32,418 nucleotides of DNA, from assembly GCA_024403555.1 (NCBI GenBank), contig JAKSRP010000015.1, positions 1 through 32,418 of the forward strand, written 5' to 3'. Every line of letters starts with the position of its first letter. Position 1 is the stretch's first letter. Shown piece by piece: positions 22,210 to 29,804 of this stretch. Source of the stretch: Lachnospiraceae bacterium. Its GTDB lineage: Bacteria; Bacillota; Clostridia; Lachnospirales; Lachnospiraceae. Below the pieces are notes generated by a model. It ran no database searches. It saw only the letters and a list, made by a program, of their open reading frames with translations, and was not told the origin of the DNA. The translations under genes and the position numbers were made by a program.

Positions 22210-23310
22210 ATGGCAGGTTCAAGCATCGGTAATATTTTCCGTATTACCACATGGGGAGAAACTCATGGTCGAGGCGTAGGGGTTGTTGTTGATGGCGTTC
22301 CTGCTGGCCTTGCGCTCAATGAGGAAGATATTCAGAAATATTTAAATAGAAGAAAGCCGGGACAGTCTAAATTTGTGACTGCCCGTAAAGAAAGTGACTT
22401 AGTTGAGATTTATTCCGGTATTTTTGAAGGAAAGACAACTGGAACACCAATCTCACTTGCAGTCATGAATACCAATCAGCGCTCTAAGGATTATAGTGCG
22501 TTGATGGACATTTATCGTCCTGGTCATGCAGATTATACTTTTGATATGAAGTATGGTTTTCGTGATTACCGTGGTGGTGGACGTTCTTCCGGACGTGAAA
22601 CCATCGGCCGTGTGGCAGCAGGTGCCATTGCGGCTAAGATTTTAAAAGAGATGGGTATTGAGATTTTAACTTATTCCAAAGCAATTGGTGGTATCGGAAT
22701 CGATATGGACCGCTTTGACAAAGAAGAAATCAACAACAATCCATTTTATATGCCAGATGCACAGGCTGCAAAACAGGTGGAAGAATATGCTTCTAAGATG
22801 ATTGAAGAGATGAATTCCATCGGTGGTGTAGTAGAATGCCGTGTGAATGGCCTTCCAGCGGGTCTTGGTGACCCTGTCTTTGAAAAAATTTCTGCAAATC
22901 TTGGCAAAGCGATGCTTTCCATAGGTGCAACTAAGGGATTTGAAATCGGCGATGGATTTGCAGTTGCAGATAGTAATGGTGCAATCAATAATGACAATTT
23001 TTATATGGATGAAGAAGGAAAGATTGCTAAGAGAACGAATCATTCCGGTGGTACGTTAGGTGGCATGACGGACGGAAGCGAGCTCGTATTCCGCACAGCT
23101 TTTAAACCAACTCCATCTATTGCACGCCCTCAGGAAACTGTAAATCGTCAGAAAGAAGATACGGTTATTGAGATTAAGGGAAGACATGATCCGATCATTG
23201 TTCCACGTGCAGTTGTCGTTGTGGAAGCCATGGCTGCATGTACGATTTTAGACGCACTTTTGATGAATATGACAGCGCGTCTTGATAAAATCGTAGAATT
23301 TTATAAATAG
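22210..23310 (+). CDS. aroC: Chorismate synthase
   Basis: Final enzyme of the shikimate pathway, converting EPSP to chorismate using reduced FMN. The 366-residue length is normal for the family. Motifs seen: FRITTWGETHGRGVGVVVDG near the N-terminus, GKTTGTPISLAV, RPGHADYTFDMKYG, DYRGGGRSSGRETIGRVAAG, and GGMTDGSELVFRTAFKPTPS towards the C-terminus. TAGGAG, which includes the stop of the upstream gene, provides the ribosome binding site. No other aro genes are close, so its place in this operon with an S1 protein and tgt is not pathway-based. Confidence 0.97.
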   Translation: MAGSSIGNIFRITTWGETHGRGVGVVVDGVPAGLALNEEDIQKYLNRRKPGQSKFVTARKESDLVEIYSGIFEGKTTGTPISLAVMNTNQRSKDYSALMDIYRPGHADYTFDMKYGFRDYRGGGRSSGRETIGRVAAGAIAAKILKEMGIEILTYSKAIGGIGIDMDRFDKEEINNNPFYMPDAQAAKQVEEYASKMIEEMNSIGGVVECRVNGLPAGLGDPVFEKISANLGKAMLSIGATKGFEIGDGFAVADSNGAINNDNFYMDEEGKIAKRTNHSGGTLGGMTDGSELVFRTAFKPTPSIARPQETVNRQKEDTVIEIKGRHDPIIVPRAVVVVEAMAACTILDALLMNMTARLDKIVEFYK

Positions 23311-23326
23311 TAGCAGGTGTTAATAT

Positions 23327-24463
23327 ATGTATGAATTATTGAAAAAAGATGGAAAAGCCAAACGTGGACGTCTTCATACGGTTCATGGAACGATTGAAAC
23401 TCCGGTTTTCATGAATGTTGGTACCGTTGCGGCCATTAAGGGTGCGGTAAGTACGGATGATTTAAAGGATATCCATTGTCAGGTTCAGTTATCAAATACC
23501 TATCATCTTCATGTAAGAACAGGGGATAAACTGATCAAGGAATTTGGCGGACTCCATAAATTTATGGTCTGGGACAGACCAATCCTTACAGATTCCGGCG
23601 GATTTCAGGTATTTTCCCTTGCCGGACTTCGAAAAATCAAGGAAGAAGGAGTATATTTCCAGTCCCATATTGATGGACGCAAGATTTTTATGGGTCCGGA
23701 AGAAAGTATGCAGATTCAGTCTAATTTAGGTTCTACCATTGCGATGGCATTTGACGAATGCCCACCAGCTCTTGCAGACCGCGAATACATTCAGAAATCT
23801 GTAGATCGTACCACAAGATGGTTAGAACGTTGTAAGGTAGAGATGGATCGTTTAAACAGCTTAGATGATACGGTGAACAAACATCAGCTTCTCTTTGGTA
23901 TCAACCAGGGTGGCGTTATTGATGATATTCGTATCGAACATGCAAAAACGATTTCTGAGATGGATTTAGATGGCTATGCTGTCGGAGGTCTTGCTGTAGG
24001 GGAAAGTCATGAAGAGATGTATCATATTTTAGATGTGACAGTTCCTCATCTTCCAGAAGATAAACCAACTTATCTTATGGGAGTTGGTACTCCTGAGAAT
24101 ATTTTAGAAGCAGTAGATCGAGGCGTAGATTTCTTTGACTGTGTATATCCAAGCCGCAATGGTCGTCATGGACATGTATACACAGACGAAGGTAAGCTTA
24201 ATATGTTTAATAAGAAATGGGAGATGGATCCAAGACCGATTATGGAAGGCTGTGACTGCCCTGCATGTCGTTCTTACAGCCGTGCGTATATCCGTCATCT
24301 CTTAAAAGCAAAGGAAATGCTTGGAATGCGTCTTTGTGTATTGCATAATTTACATTTTTATAATAAAATGATGGAGGAAATTCGCGAAGCAATCGATGCA
24401 GGTTGCTACCAGGAATATAAGAAGAAAAAACTGGAAGGATTTCAGAAAAATAATAAAAAATAA
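23327..24463 (+). CDS. tgt: tRNA-guanine transglycosylase
   Basis: Exchanges guanine-34 of GUN-anticodon tRNAs for preQ1 (the bacterial substrate) in queuosine synthesis; 378 residues. Family motifs: QLSNTYHLHVRTG, the LTDSGGFQVFSLAGLRK segment, GINQGGVIDDIR, GYAVGGLAVGE, and FFDCVYPSRNGRHG carrying the nucleophilic Asp. The zinc site is CDCPAC with HNLHFY. ATG 23327 follows a weak AGGTG. The gene lies directly before yajC, and the tgt-yajC-secD-secF order is widespread in bacteria. Here it is extended by the SCIFF genes. Confidence 0.97.
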   Translation: MYELLKKDGKAKRGRLHTVHGTIETPVFMNVGTVAAIKGAVSTDDLKDIHCQVQLSNTYHLHVRTGDKLIKEFGGLHKFMVWDRPILTDSGGFQVFSLAGLRKIKEEGVYFQSHIDGRKIFMGPEESMQIQSNLGSTIAMAFDECPPALADREYIQKSVDRTTRWLERCKVEMDRLNSLDDTVNKHQLLFGINQGGVIDDIRIEHAKTISEMDLDGYAVGGLAVGESHEEMYHILDVTVPHLPEDKPTYLMGVGTPENILEAVDRGVDFFDCVYPSRNGRHGHVYTDEGKLNMFNKKWEMDPRPIMEGCDCPACRSYSRAYIRHLLKAKEMLGMRLCVLHNLHFYNKMMEEIREAIDAGCYQEYKKKKLEGFQKNNKK

Positions 24464-24492
24464 TTAGATGATCTAATAATGGAGGAAAAGAC

Positions 24493-24780
24493 ATGGGTGG
24501 AGATTTAATTACAACAATTGTAATGATGGTTGTATTCATCGCAATCATTTATTTCATGATGTTAAGACCACAGCGTAAAGCAGAAGAAGCTAAGAAAGAA
24601 CTTCTTGCTACATTAAAAATTGGCGACAGCGTAAAAACATCCAGCGGTTTTTATGGCACAATTTTAGGTATCGAAGGTGACGTTGTAATCGTTGAATTTG
24701 GTAACGACAGACACTGTCGTATCCCAATGGATATTAACTTTATCGAAGATGTAGACCGTCCAGCAGAAGACGCTGAATAA
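24493..24780 (+). CDS. yajC: Preprotein translocase subunit YajC
   Basis: A 95-residue single-span membrane protein of the SecDF-YajC accessory complex. A membrane segment at about residues 6-23 is followed by LRPQRKAEEAKKELLATLKI and the cytoplasmic motif GDSVKTSSGFYGTILGIEGD, all typical of YajC. GGAGG lies about nine bases before ATG 24493. It ends the S1-aroC-tgt-yajC transcription unit at a strong terminator. The secDF gene lies further on, beyond the PHP and SCIFF genes. Confidence 0.95.
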   Translation: MGGDLITTIVMMVVFIAIIYFMMLRPQRKAEEAKKELLATLKIGDSVKTSSGFYGTILGIEGDVVIVEFGNDRHCRIPMDINFIEDVDRPAEDAE

Positions 24781-24802
24781 TTAATATTTTCAGAAAATGA
24801 TT

Positions 24803-24833
24803 AGGAGCATATCACAATGATATGCTCCTTTTT
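24803..24833 (+). terminator. Rho-independent terminator after yajC
   Basis: A perfect 12-bp stem (AGGAGCATATCA at 24803-24814 with 24818-24829), a 3-base loop and a T run to 24833. It lies between convergent genes and may serve both. Confidence 0.9.
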
Positions 24834-24869
24834 ACGTTCGTGGGTATGTTCTGACTGAGAAGAATCATG

Positions 24870-25730
24870 TTATTTTTTTCTTGCTTCTAATGCTTCAACA
24901 AGGCTTTCGTGAACCTTAAGTCCGCCGCGACCTGTTCCAAGAGAGATATCAGGCTTGTTCTCTCCATGAAAATCGGATCCGCCAGTAATGGAAAGATCAT
25001 ATTTGTGTGCATATTCTTTCAGCTGAAGGCTCTGTCCTACATAATTGTTGGAATGAAAGCATTCAATTCCGTCTAGGCCTGCGTCTTTTAATTCTTCAAT
25101 CATGGTGATGAGCTGCAGCTTAGAAAGCTTATATTCATATGGATGAGCGAGTACTGCAACGCCTCCTGCTTTATGAATGTATTCGATGGCATCAACCGGT
25201 CGGATTTTCGAACGAGGAATGTAATACTTTTTGCCATCCCCTAAATATTTGTCAAATGCTTCATTCTTGGTTTTACAGATGCCTTCTTCTACTAAAACTC
25301 GTGCAAAGTGCGCACGTGTAATCACAGTGTCAGGGTTACCGTGTTTTAATTTCTCCCAGGTGATTGGAAAACCGTCACGAACAAATGCATCTAACATCTT
25401 CTGGTTACGGTTGCCACGGTTGTCGCGTAAATCTTCTAAAGTTTTTAAGAATTCCTCATCTTTATAATCGAGGAAGAAGCCAAGCATGTGAACTTCCTTC
25501 CCAGAAGAGTGGCAGGAAAGTTCAATTCCAGGAATTACACGAATTGCGGTTTGACCATCCGCCGAAATTGCTTTTGCTGCTTCAATTGCCTCCACTACAC
25601 CGGCAACGGTATCATGATCGGTAAGTGCAATTACACTAAGACCGGCATCGGCAGCAGTTTTTACTACTTCAGATGGAGTTAACGTCCCGTCAGAAGCAGT
25701 AGAGTGTGTATGTAAATCAATATAAGCCAT
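24870..25730 (-). CDS. PHP-domain phosphoesterase (YciV/RnmA-like)
   Basis: A 286-residue protein with the polymerase and histidinol phosphatase fold. Metal-site motifs are D5-L-H7-T-H9-S at the N-terminus, TDHD (D38, H39, D40), AHPYEYKLSK in the middle and GGSDFHGENK near the C-terminus. The size and motif set fit the stand-alone PHP group that includes E. coli RNase AM / 3',5'-nucleotide phosphatase (RnmA/YciV), so a small-nucleotide or RNA 5'-end substrate is plausible but not proven. ATG at 25728-25730 has AAAGGA upstream on the minus strand. It is convergent with yajC and divergent from the SCIFF gene, whose promoter region it shares. Confidence 0.9.
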   Translation of the reverse strand: MAYIDLHTHSTASDGTLTPSEVVKTAADAGLSVIALTDHDTVAGVVEAIEAAKAISADGQTAIRVIPGIELSCHSSGKEVHMLGFFLDYKDEEFLKTLEDLRDNRGNRNQKMLDAFVRDGFPITWEKLKHGNPDTVITRAHFARVLVEEGICKTKNEAFDKYLGDGKKYYIPRSKIRPVDAIEYIHKAGGVAVLAHPYEYKLSKLQLITMIEELKDAGLDGIECFHSNNYVGQSLQLKEYAHKYDLSITGGSDFHGENKPDISLGTGRGGLKVHESLVEALEARKK

Positions 25731-25777
25731 GTTTGAAATAATCCTTTCTTCTATTAAAATCTATCCTAAGTTTAGCA

Positions 25778-25818
25778 TGAAAAAACCATTTTCCAAAGTG
25801 AAAAAACCACTTTCAATG
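25778..25818. promoter_or_regulatory. Tandem 21-base-period direct repeat, candidate operator of the SCIFF/PHP intergenic region
   Basis: Two copies of TGAAAAAACCAYTTTC lie at 25778-25793 and 25799-25814, offset by 21 bases (two helical turns). The second copy runs into the -35 of the SCIFF promoter. A six-base inverted repeat, AAAGTG/CACTTT (25795-25800 with 25808-25813), is nested in it. Confidence 0.55.
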
Positions 25819-25839
25819 TAAAATAAACTATGATATAAT
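25811..25839 (+). promoter_or_regulatory. Promoter for the SCIFF precursor gene
   Basis: TTTCAA (25811-25816) and a perfect TATAAT (25834-25839) at 17-base spacing, with TGA forming an extended -10. The predicted leader is about 38 bases. Confidence 0.7.
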
Positions 25840-25883
25840 GTTATATGCTTTATTCTGACAAAAAATATAAGGAGGAGTTCGTG

Positions 25884-26024
25884 ATGAAACATATCAAGAC
25901 TTTAACAACAAAAACATTAAAGAATACAATGAAAAAAGGTGGATGTGGCGAATGCCAGACATCTTGCCAGTCAGCTTGTAAAACATCCTGTACAGTAGGA
26001 AATCAGAGCTGCGAAAACAAATAA
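25884..26024 (+). CDS. scfA: SCIFF ranthipeptide precursor (six cysteines in forty-five residues)
   Basis: A 46-residue precursor peptide too short for usual gene finders. An N-terminal leader (MKHIKTLTTKTLKNTMKKGG) is followed by a core with six cysteines at positions 21, 24, 28, 32, 36 and 43 (CGECQTSCQSACKTSCTVGN), then QSCENK. This is the signature of SCIFF peptides, a family conserved across Clostridia. The radical SAM maturase links cysteine sulfurs to neighbouring residues to form thioethers (ranthipeptides). AAGGAGG at 25869-25875 supports ATG 25884; GTG at 25881 is a possible alternative. The maturase gene follows after a hairpin. The biological role of mature SCIFF is not settled; links to quorum sensing and solvent metabolism have been reported in some Clostridia. 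Confidence 0.95.
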   Translation: MKHIKTLTTKTLKNTMKKGGCGECQTSCQSACKTSCTVGNQSCENK

Positions 26025-26046
26025 TTAATAAAATAAGAACTATTAG

Positions 26047-26069
26047 CGGGAATGCTTGCATTCCCGTTT
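26047..26069 (+). terminator. Attenuator-like hairpin between SCIFF precursor and maturase genes
   Basis: A perfect 9-bp stem CGGGAATGC/GCATTCCCG (26047-26055 with 26058-26066) with a two-base loop and only a three-T tail. It could terminate most transcripts after the precursor and let a fraction continue to the maturase, or protect the precursor mRNA 3' end. Confidence 0.7.
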
Positions 26070-26096
26070 AATACTGTTAAAGGAGACATTTAAAGA

Positions 26097-27446
26097 TTGG
26101 TACATCAGTATAAAAACAATGGATACAACATGGTTTTAGACGTGTGCAGTGGTTCTGTCCATGTTGTTGATGATTTAAGCTACGATGTCATCGCTTTATT
26201 TGAAGAACATTCAGAAGATGAAATCGTAAAAAAACTTTCTGATTATGATGAAGCAGATGTTCGCGAATGTATCAGCGAAGTTAGAGAATTAAAAGAAGAA
26301 GGTATGCTTTTTACTGAAGATATCTATAAAGATTATATTTTTAATGTAAAACAGAGAAGAACTGTAGTAAAAGCATTATGCCTTCATATTGCCCATGACT
26401 GTAACCTTGCCTGCAAGTATTGTTTTGCAGAAGAAGGAGAATATAAAGGACACCGTGCCATGATGTCTGCCGAAATCGGTAAACAGGCACTTGATTTTCT
26501 CGTTGCCAACTCGGGTAACCGTGTGAACTTAGAAGTCGATTTATTTGGTGGAGAGCCATTGATGAATTTTGGAGTCATCAAAGAAATCGTGGCATACGGA
26601 AGAGAATTAGAAAAGCATCATAATAAGAAATTCCGTTTCACCCTTACAACGAATGGTGTGTTATTAGATGAAGAAGTTATGGAATTTGCCAACAAAGAGA
26701 TGGCAAACGTTGTACTTAGTATCGACGGCCGTAAGGAAGTCCATGATTATATGAGACCTACTAAGAATGGCAAAGGAAGCTATGATCTCATTCTTCCTAA
26801 ATTCAAGAAATTTGCAGAACTTCGAGGCGATAAGAGTTACTATGTCAGAGGTACTTTTACAAGAAAGAATTTAGATTTCTGCGAAGATATCAAGCATATG
26901 GCTGACTGTGGATTTAAAAACCTTTCCATGGAACCGGTTGTAGGCGAAGATGATACAGAATATGCTATTCGCGAAGAAGATTTACCTGTAATCTTCGAAC
27001 AGTATGATCAGCTGGCAAAAGAAATGATCAAAAGAGAAAAAGAAGGTAACGGATTTACCTTTTTCCATTACATGATTGATTTAACAGGCGGCCCATGTGT
27101 TGCAAAGAGACTTTCTGGCTGTGGATCCGGAACAGAATATCTTGCAGTAACTCCATGGGGAGACTTATATCCATGTCATCAGTTTGTAGGACAGGAAGAA
27201 TTCCTTCTTGGCAATGTATATGATGGCGTTAAGCGTATGGATATTGTTAACGACTTTAAAGCATGTAATGTATACACAAAAGAAAAATGTAGAAAGTGTT
27301 TTGCACGTTTCTATTGTAGCGGCGGTTGCGCTGCAAACTCTTATCAGTTCCATGGCAACTTAAACGACGCATATGACGTTGGATGTGATTTAGAACGTAA
27401 GAGAGTAGAATGCGCTTTAATGATTAAGGCAGCATTAGCGGAGTAG
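26097..27446 (+). CDS. scfB: SCIFF peptide maturase (radical SAM/SPASM thioether-forming enzyme)
   Basis: A 449-residue radical SAM enzyme that installs thioether cross-links in the SCIFF precursor. The N-terminal region (HQYKNNGYNMVLDVCSGSVH) and the residues after it act as the peptide-recognition (RRE-like) part in this family. The radical SAM cluster motif is C102-NLA-C106-KY-C109. The C-terminal 115 residues form a SPASM-type region for auxiliary 4Fe-4S clusters, with cysteines near 334, 342, 360 and the block CRKCFARFYCSGGCAANS. The start is TTG 26097: AAAGGAGA lies ten bases upstream, and MxHQYKxNGYN is where the family begins, so the first internal ATG (residue 12) would cut conserved sequence. 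It follows the precursor gene and precedes secDF by 21 bases. Confidence 0.95.
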   Translation: MVHQYKNNGYNMVLDVCSGSVHVVDDLSYDVIALFEEHSEDEIVKKLSDYDEADVRECISEVRELKEEGMLFTEDIYKDYIFNVKQRRTVVKALCLHIAHDCNLACKYCFAEEGEYKGHRAMMSAEIGKQALDFLVANSGNRVNLEVDLFGGEPLMNFGVIKEIVAYGRELEKHHNKKFRFTLTTNGVLLDEEVMEFANKEMANVVLSIDGRKEVHDYMRPTKNGKGSYDLILPKFKKFAELRGDKSYYVRGTFTRKNLDFCEDIKHMADCGFKNLSMEPVVGEDDTEYAIREEDLPVIFEQYDQLAKEMIKREKEGNGFTFFHYMIDLTGGPCVAKRLSGCGSGTEYLAVTPWGDLYPCHQFVGQEEFLLGNVYDGVKRMDIVNDFKACNVYTKEKCRKCFARFYCSGGCAANSYQFHGNLNDAYDVGCDLERKRVECALMIKAALAE

Positions 27447-27467
27447 TATTAGAAAGGATAGTAAATC

Positions 27468-29717
27468 ATGAAAAAGAATAAGACGAAAGTTATTCTCGGG
27501 TTTATCTTAATCCTGGTACTTACAATCGCAGGTGGAGTAGTCAGCTATCAGGGTATCGGTAAAAAGCACACAGGTAGTGCAAAGAATATCGAACTTGGTC
27601 TTGACCTTGCCGGTGGTGTAAGCATCACTTATGAAGTAGTTGGTAAGAAGGTTTCTCAGAAGGATATCGACGACACAATTTACAAATTACAGAAGCGTGT
27701 TGAAGGATACAGTACTGAATCTGAAGTAATTCAGTTAGGTGACAAACGTATTCAGATTGAAATTCCGGGTGTTACAGACGCCAACAAGATCTTAGAAGAA
27801 TTAGGACAGCCGGGAACATTAAGTTTTTACTCTCCAGAAGGAGACGTAGTATTAACAGGATCCAACGTAAAATCAGCAGAAGCAAAAACTTCTCAGGATA
27901 AGAGCGGTAACAAAGAATATCTTGTAGCGCTTGAATTCGATAAAGAAGGTACAAAAGCATTTGCAAAAGCAACAAAGAAATATTTACATCAGCCAATCTA
28001 CATCGTATACGATAACGAAATCATCAGTTATCCAACCGTACAGGCTGAAATTAAAAATGGTGAATGTGTCATCGAAGGACAGGCAAGCTTCGAAGAAGCT
28101 GAAAAATTAGCTTCCTCTATTCGTATCGGTGCATTACCAGCAGAATTAAAAGAATTAAGTTCCAACGTAGTATCTGCGAAACTTGGCGCGAATGCAATCC
28201 AGTCTACCTTAAAAGCAGGTGCAATCGGTCTTGTATTAGTAGCAATCTTTATGCTCATCATTTACCTCTTACCAGGTTTCTGTGCAAGTATCGCTCTTGT
28301 ATCCTACACAGTTATGACTTTACTTGCATTAAACGGATTTAATATCACACTGACTCTTCCAGGTCTTGCTGGTATTATCCTTACAATCGGTATGGCGGTA
28401 GATGCGAACGTAATCATTTATACACGTATTCGTGAAGAAATTGCAACAGGCAAGAATGTATTATCTTCCATTAAGTCTGGTTTCTCCAAAGCCAGCTCCG
28501 CAATCTTAGACGGTAATATTACAACCTTAATTGCAGCAGCCGTTCTTTATGTAAAAGGTACTGGTTCTGTAAAAGGTTTTGCTGAAACTCTTGCAATGGG
28601 TATCTTAATTTCCATGTTCAGTGCCCTTGTAATCAGTAGAATTCTTGCATATGCATTCTACTATTTCGGATTCAAAGATCCAAAATACTATGGTAAGAAC
28701 AGAGTATTTAGAGAAATTGATTATGTAAAACATGGCAAGAAATTTGCAATTCTTTCTTTAGTTGTAATCCTTGCAGGTTTTGCATTCATGCCTGTTAACA
28801 AGGCAAATAAAGACATCGGACATGTATTAAACTTCAGCTTAGAGTTCTCAGGTGGTACAGCATCCACAATCACCTTCCCTGAAGGCGTGAAGATGGATGA
28901 AGCATTAGAAAAAGAAGTTGTAAAAGCATACGAAAAAGCTTCTGATTCTGCAAATGTTCAGACACAGAAAGTGGAAGAAGATAACCAGATGGTAATCAAA
29001 ACAAAGACACTTACTTTAGAACAGCGTGAAGAATTAGAAAAACTTTTAACTGGAAAAGATTTCAATGCAGAAAGTGTAGCATGTGAAAATATCAGTTCCA
29101 CAATCAGTAACGAGATGCAGCGTGATGCAATCATTTCCGTTATCATTGCGACAATTTTCATGTTGATCTACATCGCATTCAGATTCCGTGATGTGAAATT
29201 CGGTGCATCTGCAGTTATCGCTTTATTACATGACGTATTAGTAGTATTAACCGTATACTCTATCGCACGTCTTTCCGTTGGTAGTAACTTCATCGCATGT
29301 ATGCTTACAATCGTAGGTTACTCAATCAACGCAACAATCATCATCTTCGACCGTATCCGTGAAAACTTAAAGGCTATGGACGGAGAGAATGTTACACTTG
29401 CTGACACTGTTAACAACAGTATCAACCAGACATTTACACGAAGCCTGAATACATCCATCACAACATTTATCATGGTATTCTGCTTATTCATCTTAGGCTC
29501 CTCCGCAATTCGTGAGTTCGCCTTAACATTAATGGCAGGTATCGTATGTGGTGGTTACTCTTCTATCTGCATTACTGGTCCATTATGGTACTACATGAAG
29601 AAGGGTGAAAAGAAAGCTGGAAAAGGCAATGCAAATACTGCAAAAGCTTCCGTTTTTGGTGGACAGCCAGAAGCAAAACCAGCAAAACGTACAGGCAAGA
29701 GACAGAAGAGACGTTAG
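27468..29717 (+). CDS. secDF: Fused protein translocase SecDF
   Basis: A 749-residue single-chain fusion of SecD and SecF, the proton-driven accessory that pulls exported proteins from the Sec channel. The SecD half (about 1-415) starts with one membrane segment, then IELGLDLAGGVSITYEV, a compact periplasmic-type domain and five membrane segments (GLAGIILTIGMAVDANVIIY is the conserved TM4 region). The SecF half (about 420-710) begins with VNFSL-type sequence (LNFSLEFSGGTASTITF) and repeats the fold (IVGYSINATIIIFDRIRENL). A basic tail ends RTGKRQKRR. The fusion is typical of many Firmicutes. AAAGGATAG provides the RBS. It lies 21 bases after the maturase gene and is likely co-transcribed with it. 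Confidence 0.95.
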   Translation: MKKNKTKVILGFILILVLTIAGGVVSYQGIGKKHTGSAKNIELGLDLAGGVSITYEVVGKKVSQKDIDDTIYKLQKRVEGYSTESEVIQLGDKRIQIEIPGVTDANKILEELGQPGTLSFYSPEGDVVLTGSNVKSAEAKTSQDKSGNKEYLVALEFDKEGTKAFAKATKKYLHQPIYIVYDNEIISYPTVQAEIKNGECVIEGQASFEEAEKLASSIRIGALPAELKELSSNVVSAKLGANAIQSTLKAGAIGLVLVAIFMLIIYLLPGFCASIALVSYTVMTLLALNGFNITLTLPGLAGIILTIGMAVDANVIIYTRIREEIATGKNVLSSIKSGFSKASSAILDGNITTLIAAAVLYVKGTGSVKGFAETLAMGILISMFSALVISRILAYAFYYFGFKDPKYYGKNRVFREIDYVKHGKKFAILSLVVILAGFAFMPVNKANKDIGHVLNFSLEFSGGTASTITFPEGVKMDEALEKEVVKAYEKASDSANVQTQKVEEDNQMVIKTKTLTLEQREELEKLLTGKDFNAESVACENISSTISNEMQRDAIISVIIATIFMLIYIAFRFRDVKFGASAVIALLHDVLVVLTVYSIARLSVGSNFIACMLTIVGYSINATIIIFDRIRENLKAMDGENVTLADTVNNSINQTFTRSLNTSITTFIMVFCLFILGSSAIREFALTLMAGIVCGGYSSICITGPLWYYMKKGEKKAGKGNANTAKASVFGGQPEAKPAKRTGKRQKRR

Positions 29718-29746
29718 TCTTAGTCCTTGATCAATAATGAGTTTAT

Positions 29747-29796
29747 AACAGGAGTTGCGACACTTATAAGGAGTGTACAACTCCTGTTTAAATTTG
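29747..29796 (+). terminator. Composite hairpin between secDF and recJ (terminator or attenuator)
   Basis: An 11-bp perfect outer stem AACAGGAGTTG (29747-29757 with 29778-29788) encloses a 5-bp inner stem ACACT/AGTGT (29760-29764 with 29772-29776). The tail is TTTAAATTT rather than a clean T run, so termination may be partial. It ends just before the recJ ribosome binding site. Confidence 0.65.
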
Positions 29797-29804
29797 AGGT
29801 TATT

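Noticed and set aside
24870-25730. PHP protein as histidinol phosphatase (hisK)
   Set aside because: There are no his genes around it, and its size and N-terminal motif fit the YciV/RnmA group better.
29727-29804. N-terminal extension of RecJ
   Set aside because: The segment translates the hairpin between secDF and recJ and has no RecJ similarity. ATG 29805 has a good RBS and the family N-terminus.
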